Source: Schizophyllum amplum (lineage: Eukaryota; Basidiomycota; Agaricomycetes; Agaricales; Schizophyllaceae). Taken from it: a stretch of DNA of 64,000 bases. The notes beneath the pieces were generated by a model. The model made no database searches. It saw nothing but the letters and a program-made list of their open reading frames with translations, and was not told where the DNA came from. The stretch spans positions 1 through 64,000 of the forward strand of contig VDMD01000011.1 of the NCBI GenBank assembly GCA_007026445.1, in the 5' to 3' direction. Numbering within the stretch: the first letter of the stretch is position 1; the number at the start of each line of letters is the position of its first letter. This document shows, piece by piece, positions 60,001 through 64,000 of this stretch. The translations under genes were made by a program, and so were the position numbers.

Positions 60001-61865
60001 TCCGAACAGGTGCGCTTTTGCCGACCAGCTCGCATGACGCATGCATAGTAAATGAACATTCCGTACGCTCAGCCCGAGTGTTGATACAGACGGCGTGCGA
60101 ACGTAAGGCGCTGCATCTGATCAACAAGGATGTCGGCTGGCTGTGGCGCACGGCCTACAATGCGGCGGTACAGGGATGCACGGAGTGGGAGGACACGAGT
60201 CGCGTCGCCCAGCTGTTCGAGGTGGCTTCGGAGGTACGGCCTCTCTACATGGCCTCCGGATGCACGACTCATACGTGCACACAGCTCTTGGACATAAGCA
60301 TCAATGAGTCCCCCGTGGAGGTCGAGCGAGATCAGTACCTCTACCTCGCCAATGCGTCCTTCTGCTCTATAAGCGGTCGAGGTACGTACTGGTCCCGGGC
60401 GGAGCCAAAGAGTGTACTCATTTGTTTAGTTTTTGCTATGCGAGCCACAATGTCCACGAGCGGGAAGGTCAACGTACGTCTGTCCTCTGCGGGCCTTCTA
60501 CCTAACAGACTGACGGTTCCATTCAGATCAACGATTTGCGGGACCTAGCCGACGGACTTCTGTTGTGTCAAAACCGTGTGGCGGACATTCTCTCCAAGGA
60601 TGTACTCACCGCTGTCGAGGAGCTCACTCGGGTGCAGTATTTCGTGCATGCGCTGCATGTTTTCCAGGCCGAGGTGTACGTGAACCTGAAGGACTGGGAA
60701 TCCTTTGGAAAACTTGTCGGCGCAAGTACCTCAATTCTCATGTCCATCTCGTACTTATCCTGCTACAGGACGTTACGAGTGCGGGCCCAATGGCCGTCGA
60801 TACTTTCGAGGCGTTGGCAGATCTTGCGGTAGGGGGTCCATCCCTTGTCTATTGAGAACGCGAACTGATCCCGCGACGAAGTGGGCGGACAAAGACTGTC
60901 CCGTGAATGGTAAGCATTACATCGTCATTCTCTGCCTTGCCTGTATTAATTGGCATCGTCCCCAGTGCTGCATCGGGTCCTCGAGGTACGTTATGGATGT
61001 TCTTTGGGCAGTCCACTGCTGCGGCGATATCGTGTCTTTCAAGCTCAGATCTTGCCTAGGCTATCCTTCGCGCGAGCCTCGACCACGGCGCCCTTGCTAT
61101 ATCAAAATTCTCTCGCTGGTTACGTGCAGTATGCACCATCATGCTCGCCCGTGGGGAACCTGCGGACCGGCTGAAGGCCATCGGCTATGTCGAACAAGCC
61201 GTCGGTGTCATCGAAGAGAACACCGAGGGCGACGATGTGAGCTTCGTCTTGTGGCTATCCGTCCGCCGTGATTGACGCCTACGCAGGCCTATCCGACGGA
61301 CGAGCGGTTCTGGCTACTCACTACGGCGTATAACACGGGATACGAGTGCTTCGAGTGCGTGACCTTATACTCTTTTTTACTATCGGAGTGACGTTGATTC
61401 CGCGATAGGACATCGATGCTGGACGAGGCGAAACGATGGTTCGAGATCGCTACCTTGCTATGCAAGTTCGTTCCCGGCGGGCGAGAACGCGGCGAGAAGG
61501 TACTGTGCCTCCCCGTCTGGCGGTCCGGCTCCTGGGCTTTCTTGAAGCATCTCTGGCGCCGCTTCTGCTTGCTACTTCGCGCTATGACTAGCATGTTACG
61601 CTTCTGGACTTCAAGGCTTTCCTGGCTTCCTTGCTCGACTTGCACATCTGTCGGTCTTCGCTGGCTTGTTTCTCATTGACCGGATCTCGCTCCTTTGCTG
61701 CTCGCTTGTCTCGCCAAGTCTGCTCTGCCCGACGACGTGATTGCTTGCGGTCCTGGAGCTTCTGGTCGGCGTCTAACCATTGCAGCTATGTACTGACCAA
61801 CGTCGCGTGTCTTGCAGATATCCACAGCGTACGCAAGTCTACTCGAGCGTTGTGCGCGGCGGTGA
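57013..61865 (+). CDS. SPO22: SPO22/ZIP4-like meiotic protein (TEX11 family)
   Basis: Spo22/Zip4 is a TPR-rich scaffold of the synapsis initiation (ZMM) complex that promotes meiotic crossovers. No long open frame exists. About 25 short exons chain in frame from MSARKRPLEDGNMQESF (57013) to ISTAYASLLERCARR and TGA 61863-61865. Recognisable blocks: KPQLDDVNVAARPSLVKDLD, VNLWNIAGTVRRTPEDDGRA, VRVAAFRLIEAGLEA, LVHILQIASKTGTSLS, YFTSRMEA joined to AWREGNLNLAEYMSRK, IGKSVLKD, WLQKAFTIADQLD, ARTYYLSGSYDRAEATLEEI, IWQFGDRQYRAKQWAKAADW, CLRKAALCFLENAEYARAAA, KMLLLATQLTHQ, INPIRCIIRLVFSLLAEPMA, VGWLWRTAYNAAVQGCTEW, ISKFSRWLRAVCTIMLARGE, RLKAIGYVEQAVGVIEEN and DEAKRWFEIATLLCKFVPGG. Two introns use GC donors (57298-57367 and 59111-59166, both GCATG). 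No disabling lesion was seen. Individual splice sites are less certain than the family call. Confidence 0.87.
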
Positions 61866-61929
61866 GGGATAGCCAGTATGAATCATCTCATTGCGCAGCG
61901 CTATACACAGGCGATGTTGTATTCTCAGA

Positions 61930-63565
61930 TTTACACCTTGTATGGCAGACGAGTCGTGCACGTTACCCTTGAGATATATATTTTATGGACTTCATGCTCG
62001 TATCGTTTGAAAGACACGAGGGTAGGCTCATCGAGCCGCTCCGATGATCTACATAAGGAGAACAGGCGATACATGGCAGCAGAGCTTGAAACGAGGCATT
62101 TGACGCAACAGAAGGCCGAGCACGGCGCATGAGGTTCTGAGATTTGAGTGGCGAAGGCGGTCATGAATCAGAAGAGAGCTCGAATAGACGTCCAAGGCGA
62201 CAAGACGGATACTCGGATCATGGACCGCTCGAGAACGCTAAACGTTGGACGGCGATAGAGGCGTGGCAGAGACGTCGCGCTGATTAGGCGTCCGAAGTTC
62301 GGCGCGGCGACAGTCGTGTGACGCTTTCCATGGCGATTGGCGTCACTTGAGCGGTTTGGGAGCCATGCTCGAAAAGCCGTGTCGCACGGGCCCGAGGCTG
62401 GAGCCTGTGCGGTCGGCGGGCCGGGTCCCAAGAATGAAGGAACTGACTGTGCAAGCGCCGGTGCGGCGTCGAGTAGTGCGATGAGTACGTGAGCGGGCCA
62501 GGGAGTAGTAGGCGACGGTGGCATATACGGAGCGAAGATGGCTCGTTGAGAGGCGCATCGTGAGGTTGCGATGGAGAGCAGAGTGATCCTCCCGGGCCAT
62601 TACGTATTCGACCGATGGTCGCACTTCAGAGTATGAGAAGTGACGGTCAGATTCACGGCGCGTTTGACGATTACTTACTGAATCATGGGGACTGACTTAT
62701 ACGAAGTCAGGAGGGAAGGACGGTGGCGTGTCGTGCTTGCCCGGTTCTTGGAGGATCATGGCTCGATGGGCGCGTCTGTGCCCTTCAAGTCATTGACGCA
62801 GACTGGGCTTCTCTTCAAGCGTCGCAAAAAGATACTTCTGCGCGTCGCTTTTCTGCGCGTCGCTTTCGGTGAGACGCGCTTTGAGCCAGTAAAAGTCACT
62901 TACCGCGGAGTTACGCTTGTCATAGTCTGAATGGCGGGGAGCCACTCGACAGTACGATGTGCCAGGCTGACGACAGGCGCAAGTTCGAATATGAACTTCT
63001 TTGGAAGCCGGCTCTTCGTGAACACCGCCGGTCATCAGTAAGACGGCGCTTGCTGGTCGTAGCGAGAAGCATCAGGATAGCCCAGCAGTCGCATGAGGAG
63101 GCTTTAAAAACTGACTTACCCAACGCACACGTCAAGGAGTTATTCCTCGGTGAGTGAGCCAACATCGCAGAGCTGAATGGGATGCGACATGTATTCGGTG
63201 AGGGTAAGATTGCCTTCGCGCCATGCCTGGCCCGTATATCGGCCCAATCAGGGTGTAAACGGGAGGGTAGGGACGGGAAGCAATATAATATTATCGATTT
63301 CGTTGCTCATTGCCGAGGTCGTGCTCTTGCGGGGACCTGGACTTAGGCAAGGCTACATTACAGATTATCAGAGGAGACAACAGCATGGATGCAGCATGTT
63401 TAGGCACTCGTCTCGTTATGTTGCCAGTGGTCAAGAGCAAAGCGAAGTGGCGTAGGCCCGGGCTGACCGGCACGAGGATCACGAGGCACGTCACGTGGTA
63501 ATGTTCGTTTTGAGCTGTTTTCCACTGTGATAAGTTGACGATGTGAAGACTCGTAGCGATACGGC
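61930..63565 (-). repeat. Duplicated segment, copy 2 (inverted, 3' flank of the edge UGT)
   Basis: This is the reverse complement of 44.84-46.74 kb in collinear blocks (see copy 1). Orientation relative to the UGT is the same in both copies: UGT C-terminus, then this flank. Copy 2 has no MITE and has an extra ~200 bp near 63.17-63.37 kb that includes a piece of SPO22. Confidence 0.8.
63184..63275 (-). other. Captured ~90-bp fragment of SPO22
   Basis: The reverse complement of this stretch matches 57940-58028, covering the end of a SPO22 intron (CTACCCTCCCGTTTACGCCC), the acceptor region and the exon start (GGCATGGCGCGAAGGCAATC). It is absent from copy 1 of the segment. Confidence 0.8.
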
Positions 63566-63623
63566 AATGATCTAGTTAGAATCTATTTTAAACTGGTCTA
63601 GCTGTTCGAATGAAAGCGGAGGC

Positions 63624-64000
63624 TCAAGCGAATTTGACTCCCAAAAGGCTCACAACGATGTCTGCCGCGCGCTTTCGCCCTCCCGCTTCGCAGCATTTGA
63701 CGGCGACCTGCCTTGCGCGCTCCCTCATACGAGCGCCCTCGTCTCCAGAAGTAGCCCGTATGAGCGCCATACTGAGCTCCGGGGCGCACACATCCGGCGC
63801 ACACGTCTTGTTCCCATACACCCCAACTCCCGCGTATTCGGCCGCCACTGCGTTATAATACGTGTCCGCCCACTGCGCTAGCACAACATGCGGCTTCCCC
63901 GCCAGCGTACACTCGTAGTACGAGTTCGCGCCGCCGTGGTGCACGTAGCACACCACGTTCTCGTGTGCCAGGATGGCCGCAGGCTCGGCGTCGAACCACG
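63624..64000 (-). CDS. GT1-family UDP-glycosyltransferase, 5' end beyond the window
   Basis: Only the C-terminal third is inside the window. From the right edge it reads WFDAEPAAILAHENVVCYVH, HGGANSYYECTLAGKPHVVL, AQWADTYYNAVAAEYAGVGV, then YGNKTCAPDVCAPELSMALI and ends SLLGVKFA with stop at 63624. The donor-site HHGG and the GKPxVxLAQW motifs are intact, unlike in the relic at 43.9 kb. It is similar to but distinct from the full gene at 33.2-34.7 kb. The 3' flank is the duplicated segment copy 2. Confidence 0.88.
   Translation of the reverse strand, partial: WFDAEPAAILAHENVVCYVHHGGANSYYECTLAGKPHVVLAQWADTYYNAVAAEYAGVGVYGNKTCAPDVCAPELSMALIRATSGDEGARMRERARQVAVKCCEAGGRKRAADIVVSLLGVKFA

Overview
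The window is nuclear DNA of a filamentous basidiomycete, probably a wood-decay Agaricomycete (Polyporales-like, by inference). The signs are many 47-75 nt introns, a CxC2-type KDZ transposase, F-box/LRR genes, DUF6534 membrane proteins, an AA11-like LPMO and a class I mannosidase. Most genes are split into short exons, so the real models are joins across frames; exon joins below were read by eye from splice sites and family motifs.

Layout. 0.9-9.0 kb: three closely spaced + strand genes, namely an unrecognised acidic protein, an intact-looking KDZ (Kyakuja/Dileera/Zisupton) transposase and a MYND-finger protein, possibly one mobile block. 9.2-10.4 kb: AA11-like LPMO (-). 12.8-24 kb: three paralogous DUF6534 seven-helix proteins (one +, two tandem -), with a GH47 mannosidase and an ICMT-like methyltransferase between them. 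24.7-32.8 kb: SSZ1 (ribosome-associated Hsp70) and UBR1 (N-end rule E3 ligase), both -. 33.2-39.8 kb: a GT1 UDP-glycosyltransferase (UGT), a 5'-truncated APH-like kinase head to head with an N-terminally short F-box/LRR gene, and a second F-box gene. 40.2-43.6 kb: a small unknown protein and CHS7 (chitin synthase export chaperone). 43.9-51.1 kb: gene-poor, with a decayed UGT end, a MITE with perfect 26-bp terminal inverted repeats, a duplicated segment, minisatellites and a palindrome. 51.1-61.9 kb: a Pcl/Clg1-type cyclin full of internal repeats and a roughly 25-intron SPO22/ZIP4 meiotic gene. 61.9-64 kb: the inverted second copy of the duplicated segment, ending in another UGT that runs off the window.

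The core genes serve protein quality control (SSZ1, UBR1), the secretory pathway and cell wall (GH47, CHS7, LPMO), and cell cycle or meiosis (cyclin, SPO22). They sit among fast-evolving accessory families and mobile DNA. The main structural observation is that the decayed UGT plus its 3' flank at 43.9-46.7 kb and the UGT plus 3' flank at 61.9-64 kb are inverted copies of one segment. Copy 1 was later hit by the MITE, and copy 2 carries a roughly 90-bp piece of the neighbouring SPO22 gene.
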